Assembly: GCA_900546435.1 (NCBI GenBank)
Contig: URCQ01000005.1
Coordinates: forward strand, 36,709 to 100,708
Length of the DNA: 64,000 nucleotides
Direction of reading: 5' to 3'
Origin: an uncultured Pseudobutyrivibrio sp.
Lineage (GTDB): Bacteria > Bacillota > Clostridia > Lachnospirales > Lachnospiraceae
Part shown: one piece after another, positions 41,287 to 51,059 of the stretch
Layout: each line of letters begins with the position of its first letter
Position numbering within the stretch: position 1 is the first letter of the stretch
Translations under genes and position numbers: made by a program
The notes under the pieces: generated by a model
What the model was told of the DNA's origin: nothing
Database searches by the model: none
Seen by the model: only the letters and a program-made list of their open reading frames with translations

Positions 41287-44208
41287 ATGGCAAATAAAAC
41301 GACAACAGCAAAGCGGAAAAGAACAGCATCTTCCACAGGCAAAAAGTCTACAGCCACGAGAAAACAATCATCTACTAAAAAAAACACGACAAAATCTACT
41401 GGAGCAAAGACGAAAACAAAAAATGTAACAGTAGAGGCAGAAGTGATTGATGTAGCAAAGGTAGAAGCCATAAAAGAAGTCTTTTTATGGCTTTTTCTTG
41501 CAGTCTGCGTATTGTTATTCCTTAGTAACCTGGGAATCGGTGGTGTTGTGGGTAATGCCGTCAGTGGATTCTTTTTTGGAATACTGGGGCTGATTGCGTA
41601 TTTTTTCCCAATCCTTCTTTTAATTGCAACATTTTTTGGGATTTCCAATCATGGAAATCATGTGGCAACAATCAAATTGATTGCCGGTGGTGTCGCAACG
41701 GCTTTTCTTAGTGTTCTGATGGAATTGCTTGCGCATGGAGGAGCCCCTTATGTTGCTATGCGTGCATTTTATTACGGTCGGGAGAATAAAGCTGGTGGTG
41801 GATGGCTCGGTGGACTGATTACGACAGGACTGGTCAAAGGATTTGGGTTAGTTGGAGCTTATGTGATTACGTTTGTGATCATGATTGTTTGTTTGGTTTT
41901 GATTACCGAGCGGACATTGTTACATAGAACCGGTGTAAAACATAGAAATAAAAGACGTTATACAGACCCAAATGAATCCCGTGAAGAAAGACTGGCGAGA
42001 ATTCGCGCAGATAAAAAAAGGCAACAGGAAGCTGCTGAAGTAGATGAAGCAACACCGCGCAGAAATCGTAAGATCTCTGGCGTTGCTTTTGATACACAAA
42101 TGGAATCACCAATGCCCGTAGCAGAGGCTTCTTCGGATGAATTAGAAGAAGTGCGTATGGCACCGCAGCAGGATGTGGAAGTAAAGAATGTAAAACGTGT
42201 TCCGCTTTCATCCAAACGTATGGGTTCAGCTTCTGTGATTGCGCAGGATGAGAATCGTACAAAAAAATCATTATCAACTGCAGCTGAGCCGAGAAGTGAC
42301 AAGCCGTTAGAACATACTGCAATAACCGCAGAAAAGTCAGAACAGATGATGGCGACCGAAGAAAAACCACAGCGAGTGGCAAGACGTATCAATGTGTCGA
42401 ACCCTTCGGTTGCGAGTGCAACAACGGCAGAAGAAAGCAGACCGCATCCAGGGGTTTTAGAACCAGTGATTACGGAACCAGTGGCTACACAATCTGTGGC
42501 TACAATAAAAAATGAGGAACCGCTTTCAGAAACCATACCGGGGAAAGAGCCGGAAAGACGATCAAGGAAAACGGCTGCAAGTATGCAGGAAACACAAAAA
42601 AGTGCGGATGAAGTGGCGGCTTCCATTGCAAAAAGTAAGAGTGAGGCGAAGCCGAATGTTGCATATAAATTTCCACTGCTTTCGCTCCTTAAGAAAAAGG
42701 CTACAACAGGAAATGGGAATTCCAAGGAAGAATTGGAAAAAACAGCAGATAAGCTGGAACAGACCTTGCGTAATTTTGGTATCAATGTTGAAGTGACCGA
42801 TGTGACCTGTGGTCCGACGGTAACCCGCTATGAATTACAGCCGGAAGTTGGCGTGCGTGTAAATCGAATTACGAATTTAGCAGATGATATCAAACTGAAT
42901 CTTGCCGTGACAGATATTCGTATTGAAGCACCGATTCCAGGGAAAGCAGCAGTTGGTATTGAAGTTCCAAATAAAGATAAAGTGATGGTATCTTTTGAAG
43001 AATTAGCATCTTCAAAAGAATTTAAGGGATGTGAATCAAAAGTTACTTTTTGTGCAGGACGTGATATTGCAGGTAATGTCATTACGGCTAATATTGCCAA
43101 AATGCCGCATCTTTTGATTGCAGGAACAACAGGATCAGGAAAGTCTGTCTGTATTAATACCATTATTATGAGTATCTTATACAAGGCACGACCAGACGAA
43201 GTAAAGTTTATTATGATTGATCCGAAAGTCGTAGAATTAAGTATTTATAATGGGATACCGCATCTTTTGATTCCAGTTGTGACAGATCCAAAGAAGGCTG
43301 CTGGAGCTCTTCATTGGGCAGTGACAGAGATGGATGATCGTTATCAGAAATTTGCAGATGCCAGTGTGCGTGACATTAAGTCTTATAATAAAAAATTAGA
43401 AGAACATGATTATAAACTTCCAATCAATTCCAATGGAGAGCTGGGGACATTTGAAAAAATGCCAGAAATGGTGGTTATCGTAGATGAGCTTGCAGATTTG
43501 ATGATGGTGGCGGCAAAAGAAGTGGAAGAATCTATTTGCCGACTGGCACAGAAAGCCAGAGCGGCAGGTATCTATCTCATTTTAGCAACACAGAGACCAT
43601 CGGTTGATGTTGTGACTGGACTAATCAAAGCAAATATGCCATCACGTATTGCGTTTGCTGTAAATAGTGGTGTGGATTCCAGAACGATTCTGGATATGTT
43701 TGGCGCTGAGAAATTATTGGGTAATGGTGATATGTTGTATTATCCACAAGGATATACAAAACCACTTCGTGTACAGGGGGCATTTGTTTCGGATGAGGAA
43801 GTGCAGGATGTGGTAGATTACATCAAAGGCAATAACGATGAAGCAAATTATGATGAACGCGTGACAAACCATATTGAATCCGGTACAAATGGAACAGAGG
43901 GAGCTACTGCTATTGGTGGTGGTAGTGGATTTGAAGACACAAGAGATGCTTATTTTGCAGAGGCAGGCAGATTAATTGTATCTAAGGAAAAAGGCTCCAT
44001 TGGTATGTTGCAGCGTAATTTTAAAATCGGTTTTAATCGTGCTGCCAGAATTATGGATCAGTTAGAAGAGGCTGGCGTTGTCGGCCCGGAAATGGGGACA
44101 AAACCAAGAACGGTACATATGACACAGATACAATTTGAACAATTGTTAAATCCTACAGCAAATAGTTCCGCAGTAGAGGAAGAATATCCAGTCAGTGATG
44201 ACTTTTAG
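41287..44208 (+). CDS. ftsK: DNA translocase FtsK/SpoIIIE
   Basis: A 973-residue septal DNA pump. The basic N-terminal end is followed by four membrane segments (about 60-205), then a long, poorly conserved linker to about residue 470. The motor comes next, with Walker A GTTGSGKS near 613-621 and Walker B VVIVDELADLM. The C-terminal winged-helix gamma domain GSIGMLQRNFKIGFNRAARIMD reads polar DNA signals. In spore formers this protein also moves the chromosome into the forespore. Which of FtsK or SpoIIIE is the better name cannot be settled from one window. Confidence 0.95.
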   Translation: MANKTTTAKRKRTASSTGKKSTATRKQSSTKKNTTKSTGAKTKTKNVTVEAEVIDVAKVEAIKEVFLWLFLAVCVLLFLSNLGIGGVVGNAVSGFFFGILGLIAYFFPILLLIATFFGISNHGNHVATIKLIAGGVATAFLSVLMELLAHGGAPYVAMRAFYYGRENKAGGGWLGGLITTGLVKGFGLVGAYVITFVIMIVCLVLITERTLLHRTGVKHRNKRRYTDPNESREERLARIRADKKRQQEAAEVDEATPRRNRKISGVAFDTQMESPMPVAEASSDELEEVRMAPQQDVEVKNVKRVPLSSKRMGSASVIAQDENRTKKSLSTAAEPRSDKPLEHTAITAEKSEQMMATEEKPQRVARRINVSNPSVASATTAEESRPHPGVLEPVITEPVATQSVATIKNEEPLSETIPGKEPERRSRKTAASMQETQKSADEVAASIAKSKSEAKPNVAYKFPLLSLLKKKATTGNGNSKEELEKTADKLEQTLRNFGINVEVTDVTCGPTVTRYELQPEVGVRVNRITNLADDIKLNLAVTDIRIEAPIPGKAAVGIEVPNKDKVMVSFEELASSKEFKGCESKVTFCAGRDIAGNVITANIAKMPHLLIAGTTGSGKSVCINTIIMSILYKARPDEVKFIMIDPKVVELSIYNGIPHLLIPVVTDPKKAAGALHWAVTEMDDRYQKFADASVRDIKSYNKKLEEHDYKLPINSNGELGTFEKMPEMVVIVDELADLMMVAAKEVEESICRLAQKARAAGIYLILATQRPSVDVVTGLIKANMPSRIAFAVNSGVDSRTILDMFGAEKLLGNGDMLYYPQGYTKPLRVQGAFVSDEEVQDVVDYIKGNNDEANYDERVTNHIESGTNGTEGATAIGGGSGFEDTRDAYFAEAGRLIVSKEKGSIGMLQRNFKIGFNRAARIMDQLEEAGVVGPEMGTKPRTVHMTQIQFEQLLNPTANSSAVEEEYPVSDDF

Positions 44209-44257
44209 GGTATAAGGTACAAGTTATAAATTATTTATGAATGGTAAGGAGAGAATC

Positions 44258-45928
44258 ATGAAAACAGACATCCAAATTGCACAAGAAGCAACCATGCTTC
44301 CAATTACAGAAATCGCCGCAAAGATTGATCTTAGTCCAGATGACTTAGAAATGTATGGAAAGTACAAAGCAAAGTTATCGGATGAGTGTATGGCTCGTTT
44401 GGAAAAGGAAAAAGATGGAAAATTGGTATTGGTTACTGCCATCAATCCAACACCTGCGGGAGAAGGTAAGACAACGACCAGCGTTGGTTTAGGACAGGCA
44501 TTTGGCAAACTTGGAAAAAAGGCAATTCTTGCGCTTCGTGAGCCTTCCTTAGGACCTTGTTTTGGAATCAAGGGTGGTGCTGCCGGAGGTGGATATGCAC
44601 AGGTGGTTCCAATGGAAGATCTGAATTTGCATTTTACCGGGGATTTCCATGCTATTACCTCTGCAAATAACTTGTTAGCAGCACTCTTGGACAATCATAT
44701 TCAGCAGGGAAATGAATTGGGAATTGATCCACGTCAGATTCGTTGGAAACGCTGTCTTGATATGAATGACCGCGTTCTTCGTAATATCGTTGTTGGTCTG
44801 GGAAATAAAATGGATGGTATGGTTCGTGAAGATCATTTTGTTATTACAGTGGCATCTGAAATCATGGCAATTTTATGTCTGGCTGATGATATGGCTGATT
44901 TGAAGAGACGATTAGGCCGTATTATCGTAGCCTATAACTTTAATGGAGAACCAGTTACTGCAGCAGATCTTCAGGCAGTAGGTTCTATGGCGGCACTTTT
45001 AAAAGATGCTCTAAAGCCAAACATGATTCAGACATTAGAGCATACACCAGCCCTTGTGCATGGTGGACCATTTGCAAATATTGCACACGGATGCAATAGT
45101 GTGCGTGCAACAAAAATGGCATTGAAAATGGCAGATATTTGTGTGACGGAAGCTGGATTTGGTGCAGACCTTGGAGCAGAAAAATTCTTTGATATCAAGT
45201 GCCGTAAAGCGGGATTGAAACCGGATGCAGTGGTTTTAGTTGCGACCATTCGTGCGTTAAAATACAATGGCGGTGTTGCAAAGAACGCTTTGGCAGAAGA
45301 AAATTTAGATGCACTGAAAAAGGGTATTGTCAATCTGGAAAAACACATCGAAAACCTGCAGAAATTTGGTGTTCCGGTTGTGGTTACACTGAATTCCTTT
45401 ATCACAGATACGGAAGCGGAGACGGCATTTGTACGTGAATTTTGTGAGCAGAGAGGTTGTGCATTTGCGTTATCCGAAGTATGGGAAAAAGGTGGTGAAG
45501 GCGGCATTGCTCTAGCAGAGGTTGTGCTTGATGTATTAGAGAATAAAGAAAGTCATTTTGCACCGATTTATCCATCTGATATGCCTTTGAAGGATAAAAT
45601 TGCAACGATCGCAAAAGAAATCTATGGTGCCGAGGATGTTTCTTATGCACCTGCTGCAGAAAAAGAATTGGCGCGTATCACAGAACTTGGTATGGAAGAT
45701 TTTCCTGTTTGCATGGCAAAAACACAGTATTCTTTGTCGGATGACGCAAAGAAGCTTGGCAGACCGGAAGGATTTACGTTAAATGTGCGCGAAGTGTATG
45801 CAAGCGCTGGCGCAGGTTTTGTTGTTGCTGTTACCGGTTCTATTATGACAATGCCTGGACTGCCAAAGAAACCAGCTGCGTTTGGCATTGATGTATCGGA
45901 TGAAGGCGTAATTACCGGATTATTCTAA
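44258..45928 (+). CDS. fhs: Formate--tetrahydrofolate ligase
   Basis: A 556-residue ATP-dependent enzyme that joins formate to tetrahydrofolate, the entry of one-carbon units, also used in acetogenesis. The P-loop segment NPTPAGEGKTTTSVGLGQ is near residues 61-78. FGIKGGAAGGGYAQV and NLHFTGDFHAI follow, all highly conserved. The start is ATG 44258 behind AAGGAGAG; an upstream ATG at 44237 is not preferred because it lies before the ribosome site. folD follows by 28 bases, as in many acetogens. The gap before fhs is too short for a ZTP riboswitch. Confidence 0.97.
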   Translation: MKTDIQIAQEATMLPITEIAAKIDLSPDDLEMYGKYKAKLSDECMARLEKEKDGKLVLVTAINPTPAGEGKTTTSVGLGQAFGKLGKKAILALREPSLGPCFGIKGGAAGGGYAQVVPMEDLNLHFTGDFHAITSANNLLAALLDNHIQQGNELGIDPRQIRWKRCLDMNDRVLRNIVVGLGNKMDGMVREDHFVITVASEIMAILCLADDMADLKRRLGRIIVAYNFNGEPVTAADLQAVGSMAALLKDALKPNMIQTLEHTPALVHGGPFANIAHGCNSVRATKMALKMADICVTEAGFGADLGAEKFFDIKCRKAGLKPDAVVLVATIRALKYNGGVAKNALAEENLDALKKGIVNLEKHIENLQKFGVPVVVTLNSFITDTEAETAFVREFCEQRGCAFALSEVWEKGGEGGIALAEVVLDVLENKESHFAPIYPSDMPLKDKIATIAKEIYGAEDVSYAPAAEKELARITELGMEDFPVCMAKTQYSLSDDAKKLGRPEGFTLNVREVYASAGAGFVVAVTGSIMTMPGLPKKPAAFGIDVSDEGVITGLF

Positions 45929-45956
45929 GAAAGTCAACGGAAAGAGAGATTATAAC

Positions 45957-46802
45957 ATGGCGGAAATTATTGATGGAAAGAAGATTTCACAGGAAATAAA
46001 GGATGAATTAAAAGAAAAAGTACAATGCATGAAGATAGACGGAAAAGAAGTGACACTTGCAGTTGTTTTGGTGGGTGAAGATCCAGCATCCTGTGTTTAT
46101 GTACGTAACAAAAAAAGAGCCTGTGAATATATCGGAATCCGTTCGTTGTCCTTCGAATTACCAGAGGAGACGACGGAGGAAGAATTGCTGTCTTTGATTG
46201 ATGAACTAAACCATAGAGAAGATGTAAATGGTATTTTGGTACAGCTTCCACTTCCAAAGCATATGGACGAGGATAAAGTAACCAGAGCCATTGATCCAAT
46301 AAAAGATGTTGATGGTTTCCATCCGCAAAATGTGGGAGCACTTTCCATTGGTATTCCTGGCTTTGTTTCTTGTACACCAGCAGGAATTATTCAGCTTTTA
46401 AAGAGAAGTCATATTGCGATGGAAGGAAAGCATTGTGTCATTGTTGGCAGAAGTAATATTGTAGGAAAGCCGATGGCACTTTTGATGTTACGTGAAAATG
46501 CAACGGTTACCATTACACATTCTAAGACAAAAGATTTAAAAGCCATTACAAAAGAAGCCGATATTTTGATTGTTGCTATTGGAAAGAAACAATTTATTAC
46601 GGCTGATTATGTGAAAGATGGTGCGGTTGTCATTGATGTGGGAATGCATCGTGATGAGAATAATCATTTATGTGGAGATGTGGCATACGATGAGGTTGCT
46701 TTAAAATGTGCAGCAATAACACCGGTTCCAGGTGGTGTTGGTCCAATGACAATTGCAATGCTGATGCATAATTGTGTAGAATCTGTGGAATTGCAAAAAT
46801 AG
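45957..46802 (+). CDS. folD: Methylenetetrahydrofolate dehydrogenase / cyclohydrolase
   Basis: A 281-residue bifunctional enzyme that interconverts methylene-, methenyl- and formyl-tetrahydrofolate. Conserved blocks: SCVYVRNKKRACEYIGI with the catalytic lysine (YxxxK-type), GILVQLPLPKHM, PIKDVDGFHPQNVG, VIVGRSNIVGKPMA for NADP binding and TPVPGGVGPMTIAML. Length is normal. It acts directly after Fhs in the same operon. Its stop codon overlaps the ribosome site of the next gene. Confidence 0.97.
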   Translation: MAEIIDGKKISQEIKDELKEKVQCMKIDGKEVTLAVVLVGEDPASCVYVRNKKRACEYIGIRSLSFELPEETTEEELLSLIDELNHREDVNGILVQLPLPKHMDEDKVTRAIDPIKDVDGFHPQNVGALSIGIPGFVSCTPAGIIQLLKRSHIAMEGKHCVIVGRSNIVGKPMALLMLRENATVTITHSKTKDLKAITKEADILIVAIGKKQFITADYVKDGAVVIDVGMHRDENNHLCGDVAYDEVALKCAAITPVPGGVGPMTIAMLMHNCVESVELQK

Positions 46803-46811
46803 GAGATGACG

Positions 46812-47969
46812 ATGAAGTGCAGTAAATGTGGCGCTGAAATTGAAGTAGGCAGTGTATTTTGCAAAAAATGTGGTGAACCGGTACAGATGGTTCCGGATTA
46901 CAATATTTTAGAAGATGATTTTTTGGTTTCTTTGTTAGATGAGCAGCAAAACGCAAAACAGGAATCAAAAACCTTAGAAGAAAAAACAGTAAAAAGTGAA
47001 AAAAACACGTCAAATCGTGCTGGAAAAGAGAGTACAAAGAAACAAAATGGTTTTGCTGCGCTTTGGAAAAATAAAAAAGCAAGAGGTGGCATCATAGCAG
47101 GCATAATCGCATTGGTGATACTTATTGTTTTTCTTGTACTGTATTTGACATCGTATGATCATTATGTGGCAAAGGGAAAAGCTGCTGATACGAAAGAAGA
47201 ATATACAGAAGCTTTGACGTATTACAATCGCGCAATCAAAAAAAATGATGCTAAGGCGAAAGCCAAAATACTTGCTGCCAATGATTATATGAAGCTGACA
47301 GAATATGATAAGGCGGAAGAACTACTGTTATCTGTTATAGAAAAAGATTCCGATAATGTATCTGCGTATAAGTCATTGATTGTGCTGTATCTGACAACAG
47401 ACTCTTATGATAAGCTGGATTTTTTGCAGGCACAGGTAACAAATCAAAAAATCATAGATTTGTTTAACGATCATTTGGTGTCAGCACCAGTATTTTCTGT
47501 GGACGGAGGCAAGTATGATGATGATGTCATTATAGAATTACATGCGAAGACAGGAAAAATCTATTATACCTTAGATGGAAGTGATCCGACAGAAGGAGGA
47601 ATCCTTTATACGGAACCATTCACGTTGAAAGAAGGTACAACAACGGTGCAGGCGGTGTGTGAAGATGGTGAAAAAGTCAGCGAAGTCATTGCAAAGAGAT
47701 ATAAGATTTCCTACGCAGACCCGGAAGCACCGATTGTAATACCAGCGGGGGGAAGTTTTACCACTCCAACGACCATTACAGTGGAAGTGCCGGAAGGTGC
47801 GAGTGTATATTACACATGGGATGGAACGACACCTACGCAGTCATCTGCAAAGTATACGGCACCGATTGATATGATGGAAGGGAATAATATTTTATCGTTG
47901 CTTCTGGTTGATAAACACGGTAAGACAAGTAATGTTTCCGAATATAATTATAAATATATTCCGCAATAG
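46812..47969 (+). CDS. Zinc-ribbon, single-span, TPR protein with CHB-type repeats
   Basis: A 385-residue protein. A zinc ribbon at the start uses Cys3, Cys6, Cys17 and Cys20, then a charged linker, one membrane segment (about 92-113) and a TPR-like region (about 130-200). Two tandem domains follow with the pattern YYTLDGSDPT and YYTWDGTTPT, as in the chitobiase/beta-hexosaminidase C-terminal (CHB_HEX_C_1) family. This puts the ribbon inside and the repeats outside the cell. Start ATG 46812 is six bases after AGGAG; ATG 46806 touches that site. Function unknown. Confidence 0.8.
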   Translation: MKCSKCGAEIEVGSVFCKKCGEPVQMVPDYNILEDDFLVSLLDEQQNAKQESKTLEEKTVKSEKNTSNRAGKESTKKQNGFAALWKNKKARGGIIAGIIALVILIVFLVLYLTSYDHYVAKGKAADTKEEYTEALTYYNRAIKKNDAKAKAKILAANDYMKLTEYDKAEELLLSVIEKDSDNVSAYKSLIVLYLTTDSYDKLDFLQAQVTNQKIIDLFNDHLVSAPVFSVDGGKYDDDVIIELHAKTGKIYYTLDGSDPTEGGILYTEPFTLKEGTTTVQAVCEDGEKVSEVIAKRYKISYADPEAPIVIPAGGSFTTPTTITVEVPEGASVYYTWDGTTPTQSSAKYTAPIDMMEGNNILSLLLVDKHGKTSNVSEYNYKYIPQ

Positions 47970-47992
47970 GAAAAAGTATTAAGGAAAAATCT

Positions 47993-48472
47993 ATGAATAT
48001 AACGGTTTTATGTGTTGGACAAATCAAAGAAAAATACTTTCGTGATGCTATTGCAGAATATAGCAAGCGGCTGAGTCGTTATTGTAAATTGCAAGTGATT
48101 GAAGTCGCGGATGAAAAAACAAAAGAAAACGCATCGGAAGCAGAGTGTGATTTGATTCGAAAAAAAGAGGGCGAGCGACTGCTGAAACATATCAAGGATA
48201 CGGACTATTGTATTACGTTAGAAATTGGTGGAAAAATGCTTGATTCTGAGGGATTATCCAAGGAAATGAATCGTCTTGGTGTGACGGGAAATTCAAATAT
48301 TGTTTTTGTGATTGGTGGATCCATTGGATTAGATACCGCGCTTTTGAAGCGAAGTGATTATGCACTTAGTTTTTCAAAAATGACATTTCCACATCAACTG
48401 ATGCGTGTGATTTTATTGGAACAGATTTATCGTAGTTATCGAATCATGCGAGGGGAACCATACCATAAATAG
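47993..48472 (+). CDS. rlmH: 23S rRNA pseudouridine-1915 N3-methyltransferase (RlmH)
   Basis: A 159-residue SPOUT-class methyltransferase that methylates the pseudouridine at position 1915 of 23S rRNA in assembled ribosomes. The SAM-binding knot segment reads FVIGGSIGLD (about 104-113). The C-terminal family signature is LSFSKMTFPHQLMR followed by LLEQIYRSYRIMRGEPYHK, fully conserved to the last residue. AAGGAAAA lies eight bases before the ATG. It follows the zinc-ribbon gene by 23 bases. Confidence 0.96.
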   Translation: MNITVLCVGQIKEKYFRDAIAEYSKRLSRYCKLQVIEVADEKTKENASEAECDLIRKKEGERLLKHIKDTDYCITLEIGGKMLDSEGLSKEMNRLGVTGNSNIVFVIGGSIGLDTALLKRSDYALSFSKMTFPHQLMRVILLEQIYRSYRIMRGEPYHK

Positions 48473-48508
48473 AAATTGCTTTACATGGTTATATACAGAA
48501 GAATTTTT

Positions 48509-48517
48509 CATATAGTA
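48509..48517 (+). promoter_or_regulatory. Possible mother-cell sigma factor -10 of yqfC
   Basis: CATATAGTA fits CATAnnnTA. It lies only five bases before the first ATG, so a transcript from here would be leaderless. The -35 is weak (TTATATA, 13 bases upstream). Confidence 0.35.
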
Positions 48518-48521
48518 AAAT

Positions 48522-48812
48522 ATGATGAAAAATAATGATAAGATAATTGGCAATCTTTTGGGACGGGAAGAACCGTTGGAAAATCCACTGATGATTGGGA
48601 TGATTCAACTGACCCTGCTTGGAAATCGTAATGCATTGATAGAAAACTATAAAGGATTGATAGAGTATCATGATAAACTGATTGTTGTGCAATCCAAGGA
48701 GGAGGAAATCAGTATTATTGGAGAACATCTAAGAATTCGTTACTATACACGAACAGAGATGAGAATTGCTGGCGATATTGAAAAAATTGAAGTAAAGGAA
48801 AAAAATCATTGA
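48522..48812 (+). CDS. yqfC: Sporulation protein YqfC
   Basis: A 96-residue YabP/YqfC-family protein made in the mother cell during sporulation in B. subtilis. The core (MIQLTLLGNRNALIENYKGL, then LIVVQSKEEEISIIGEHLRI) aligns well with the family. There are two adjacent ATG codons, 48522 and 48525, and no Shine-Dalgarno; a CATATAGTA element lies immediately upstream, so the mRNA may be leaderless. yqfD starts within its last codon. The order yqfC-yqfD-phoH-HD gene-ybeY is shared with Bacillus. Confidence 0.88.
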   Translation: MMKNNDKIIGNLLGREEPLENPLMIGMIQLTLLGNRNALIENYKGLIEYHDKLIVVQSKEEEISIIGEHLRIRYYTRTEMRIAGDIEKIEVKEKNH

Positions 48813-50044
48813 ATGTATTTCGTTTTTTGAAAGGCTACGTTTGCGTTTTTCTTACAGGAGATGAGTTACCCCGTCTGATCAGAATATGCATTAGTCGGGG
48901 GATTTTTTTATGGGATGTCGTTAGTAAAGATGCAGAACATATGCAAGCTAAATTATATGGATGTGACGTGTGGAAATTGCACGAAATTTTGCATAAAACA
49001 AGAACGAAAATAAAAATTCGTAAGAAAATCGGACTGCCTTTTCTTTATTACAAATATCGTAAAAAAGCAGGCTATGTATTTGGCATTTCTGCGATGCTGT
49101 TGTTACTTTTTTACCTTTCCGGATTTATATGGATCATACAGGTTCATGGAAATGCAGCAATTACAGAAGAAACGATCACTAAATATTTAAATCATAATGA
49201 GCAGGGGATTGGTGCAAAAAAGAAAAGCATAGATACAGATATGCTGGAAAAACAATTACTGCAGGATTTTCCACAGATGATCTGGGTATCAGCGCATTTC
49301 AAAGGCTCCACACTACATATTGCAATTAAAGAGCAAATAGAGGAAAGTGCTGCATCAGAAGATCAAATGACAGAAGGAATGGATTTACTAGCACCGATCG
49401 ATGGCATTGTGGATGCGATGTATGTGCGAGATGGAACAGCAGCTGTAAAACAGGGAGATGCTGTGAAAAAAGGGGATGTTTTGATTTATGGCTGGATTCC
49501 TATATTAAATGATAGCGGAGATCAGGTTTTACAATATATCAATAAAAATGCAGATGGGGATGTACAGATTTTAGGGGATTATGTGTTTTCTTATGAAGAG
49601 AAACTGGCATATGAAAAAAGAATTTCAACTGGGGAACAGCGGGAATATATCATCGTTGGAACAAATCATAGCAACTTGAATTTGATTCCCTATATGTTGG
49701 GGAGAACAACACACACAACCATGACAAAGGTAAAACAATTGCGATTTGGTGGAGTATTGCCACTACCCATATATTGTAACCATTTGACAGAAAAATCTTA
49801 TATATTGCAACAGTCGACACATTCAAAAAAAGAAATGCAGGATATCATGCAAAAACACCTTTTTGACCTGAATAAAAACTTTAAGGAAAAAGGTATTCAA
49901 ATTGTGGATAAAAATGTTATTATGGAATATGGTAGTGATTCATGCGTAATGCAGGGGACGCTTATACTTCGTGTGTCAGCATCAGAGAAACGTATGACAG
50001 AATTACCGGAAATATCTTTGATAAAGGAAATGGTAAATGAGTGA
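48809..50044 (+). CDS. yqfD: Sporulation protein YqfD
   Basis: A 411-residue YqfD-family protein, required for efficient sporulation in B. subtilis. The N-terminal cytoplasmic part (LKGYVCVFLTGDELPRLIR-like) is followed by a membrane segment at about 90-112 and a large outward-facing domain with APIDGIVDAMYVRDGTAAVKQGD (a lipoyl/barrel-like motif). The start codon is TTG 48809, overlapping the yqfC stop, as judged by the family N-terminus (NVFRFLKGYV). Its stop overlaps the phoH start. Molecular activity is not established. Confidence 0.9.
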   Translation: MNVFRFLKGYVCVFLTGDELPRLIRICISRGIFLWDVVSKDAEHMQAKLYGCDVWKLHEILHKTRTKIKIRKKIGLPFLYYKYRKKAGYVFGISAMLLLLFYLSGFIWIIQVHGNAAITEETITKYLNHNEQGIGAKKKSIDTDMLEKQLLQDFPQMIWVSAHFKGSTLHIAIKEQIEESAASEDQMTEGMDLLAPIDGIVDAMYVRDGTAAVKQGDAVKKGDVLIYGWIPILNDSGDQVLQYINKNADGDVQILGDYVFSYEEKLAYEKRISTGEQREYIIVGTNHSNLNLIPYMLGRTTHTTMTKVKQLRFGGVLPLPIYCNHLTEKSYILQQSTHSKKEMQDIMQKHLFDLNKNFKEKGIQIVDKNVIMEYGSDSCVMQGTLILRVSASEKRMTELPEISLIKEMVNE

Positions 50045-51059
50045 TAAAGAATGTATTCTTGCGATACCGGCAGATCATTTAGAAAATATTTTTGGTCAGT
50101 TTGATGCTAATATAAAAATCATAGAGCAGGAATTATCGGTTACGTTTATTACAAGAGATGATACATTAAAAGTAATCGGAAGTGAAGAAAATATAAAATG
50201 CGCATCCGAGGTTATGGAACGTTTGTATGCGCTTTCACAAAAGAAGGAAATTATTACAACACAACAAGTCAATTATCTGTTAGGACTTGCAAAACAAAAG
50301 CAGCCAACAAAGGCTGTAGAAAATCTGGTGGATGATTGTATTTGCCATACGACGTCCGGAAAACCGATCAAACCGAAAACAATCGGACAAAAGGCATATG
50401 TAGATGCCATTCGTGAAGAAATGATTACGTTTGGTATTGGACCGGCAGGAACAGGAAAGACATATCTGGCGATGGCAATGGCAATCACTGCATTTCAACG
50501 TGAAGAAGTAAGCCGGATTATTTTGACGCGCCCAGCGATTGAAGCAGGGGAAAAACTTGGGTTTTTACCAGGCGATATGCAAAGTAAGGTGGATCCATAT
50601 TTGCGACCGCTTTATGATGCACTGTATCAGATTATGGGGGCAGAGAGTTTTGCACGCAATATGGAAAAGGGACTGATTGAAGTGGCACCACTTGCTTATA
50701 TGCGAGGCAGAACATTAGATAATGCATTTATTATTTTAGATGAAGCACAAAATACAACGCCGGCACAGATGAAAATGTTTCTGACGCGTATTGGCTTTGG
50801 CTCCAAAGCGGTAATTACGGGAGATGCGACACAAAAAGATCTTCCTATGAATGTAAAATCTGGATTGGATGTGGCTGTTGAGGTACTTCGTTCTGTGCCG
50901 GAGATTCGCATATGCAAGTTGAGTGGAGCAGACGTTGTGCGCCATCCACTTGTGCAAAAGATCGTGCATGCATATGAAGTGTACGAGAAAAAAGAAGAAG
51001 CAAAAGACAAAAAGAAAAAGGTTGGAAAGACACATGGAAAAGACCGTGGAAGAAAATAG
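50037..51059 (+). CDS. phoH: PhoH-family ATPase/RNA-associated protein
   Basis: A 340-residue PhoH/PhoL-like P-loop NTPase. A KH-like N-terminal domain (about 1-75) is followed by the ATPase with Walker A GPAGTGKTYLAMAMA (about 138-152), TRPAIEAGEKLGFLPGD, and Walker B AFIILDEAQN, then ITGDATQKDLP. The strongly charged end (KKEEAKDKKKKVGKTHGKD) is typical. PhoH proteins are linked to RNA metabolism and are often next to ybeY. It overlaps yqfD by 8 bp and the following HD-type gene by 26 bp. Confidence 0.94.
   Translation: MSDKECILAIPADHLENIFGQFDANIKIIEQELSVTFITRDDTLKVIGSEENIKCASEVMERLYALSQKKEIITTQQVNYLLGLAKQKQPTKAVENLVDDCICHTTSGKPIKPKTIGQKAYVDAIREEMITFGIGPAGTGKTYLAMAMAITAFQREEVSRIILTRPAIEAGEKLGFLPGDMQSKVDPYLRPLYDALYQIMGAESFARNMEKGLIEVAPLAYMRGRTLDNAFIILDEAQNTTPAQMKMFLTRIGFGSKAVITGDATQKDLPMNVKSGLDVAVEVLRSVPEIRICKLSGADVVRHPLVQKIVHAYEVYEKKEEAKDKKKKVGKTHGKDRGRK

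Noticed and set aside
41958..42785. A 275-codon minus-strand frame
   Set aside because: It is antisense to the low-complexity linker of FtsK, is Ser/Ala/Cys-rich from reversed codon use and has no ribosome site.
44209..44257. Possible ZTP or folate riboswitch before fhs
   Set aside because: The 49-base gap is too short and shows no matching structure.
50923..51033. N-terminal extension of the PgpH-like gene
   Set aside because: It lies within phoH, is a Lys/Arg-rich shadow of that gene and lacks a ribosome site.
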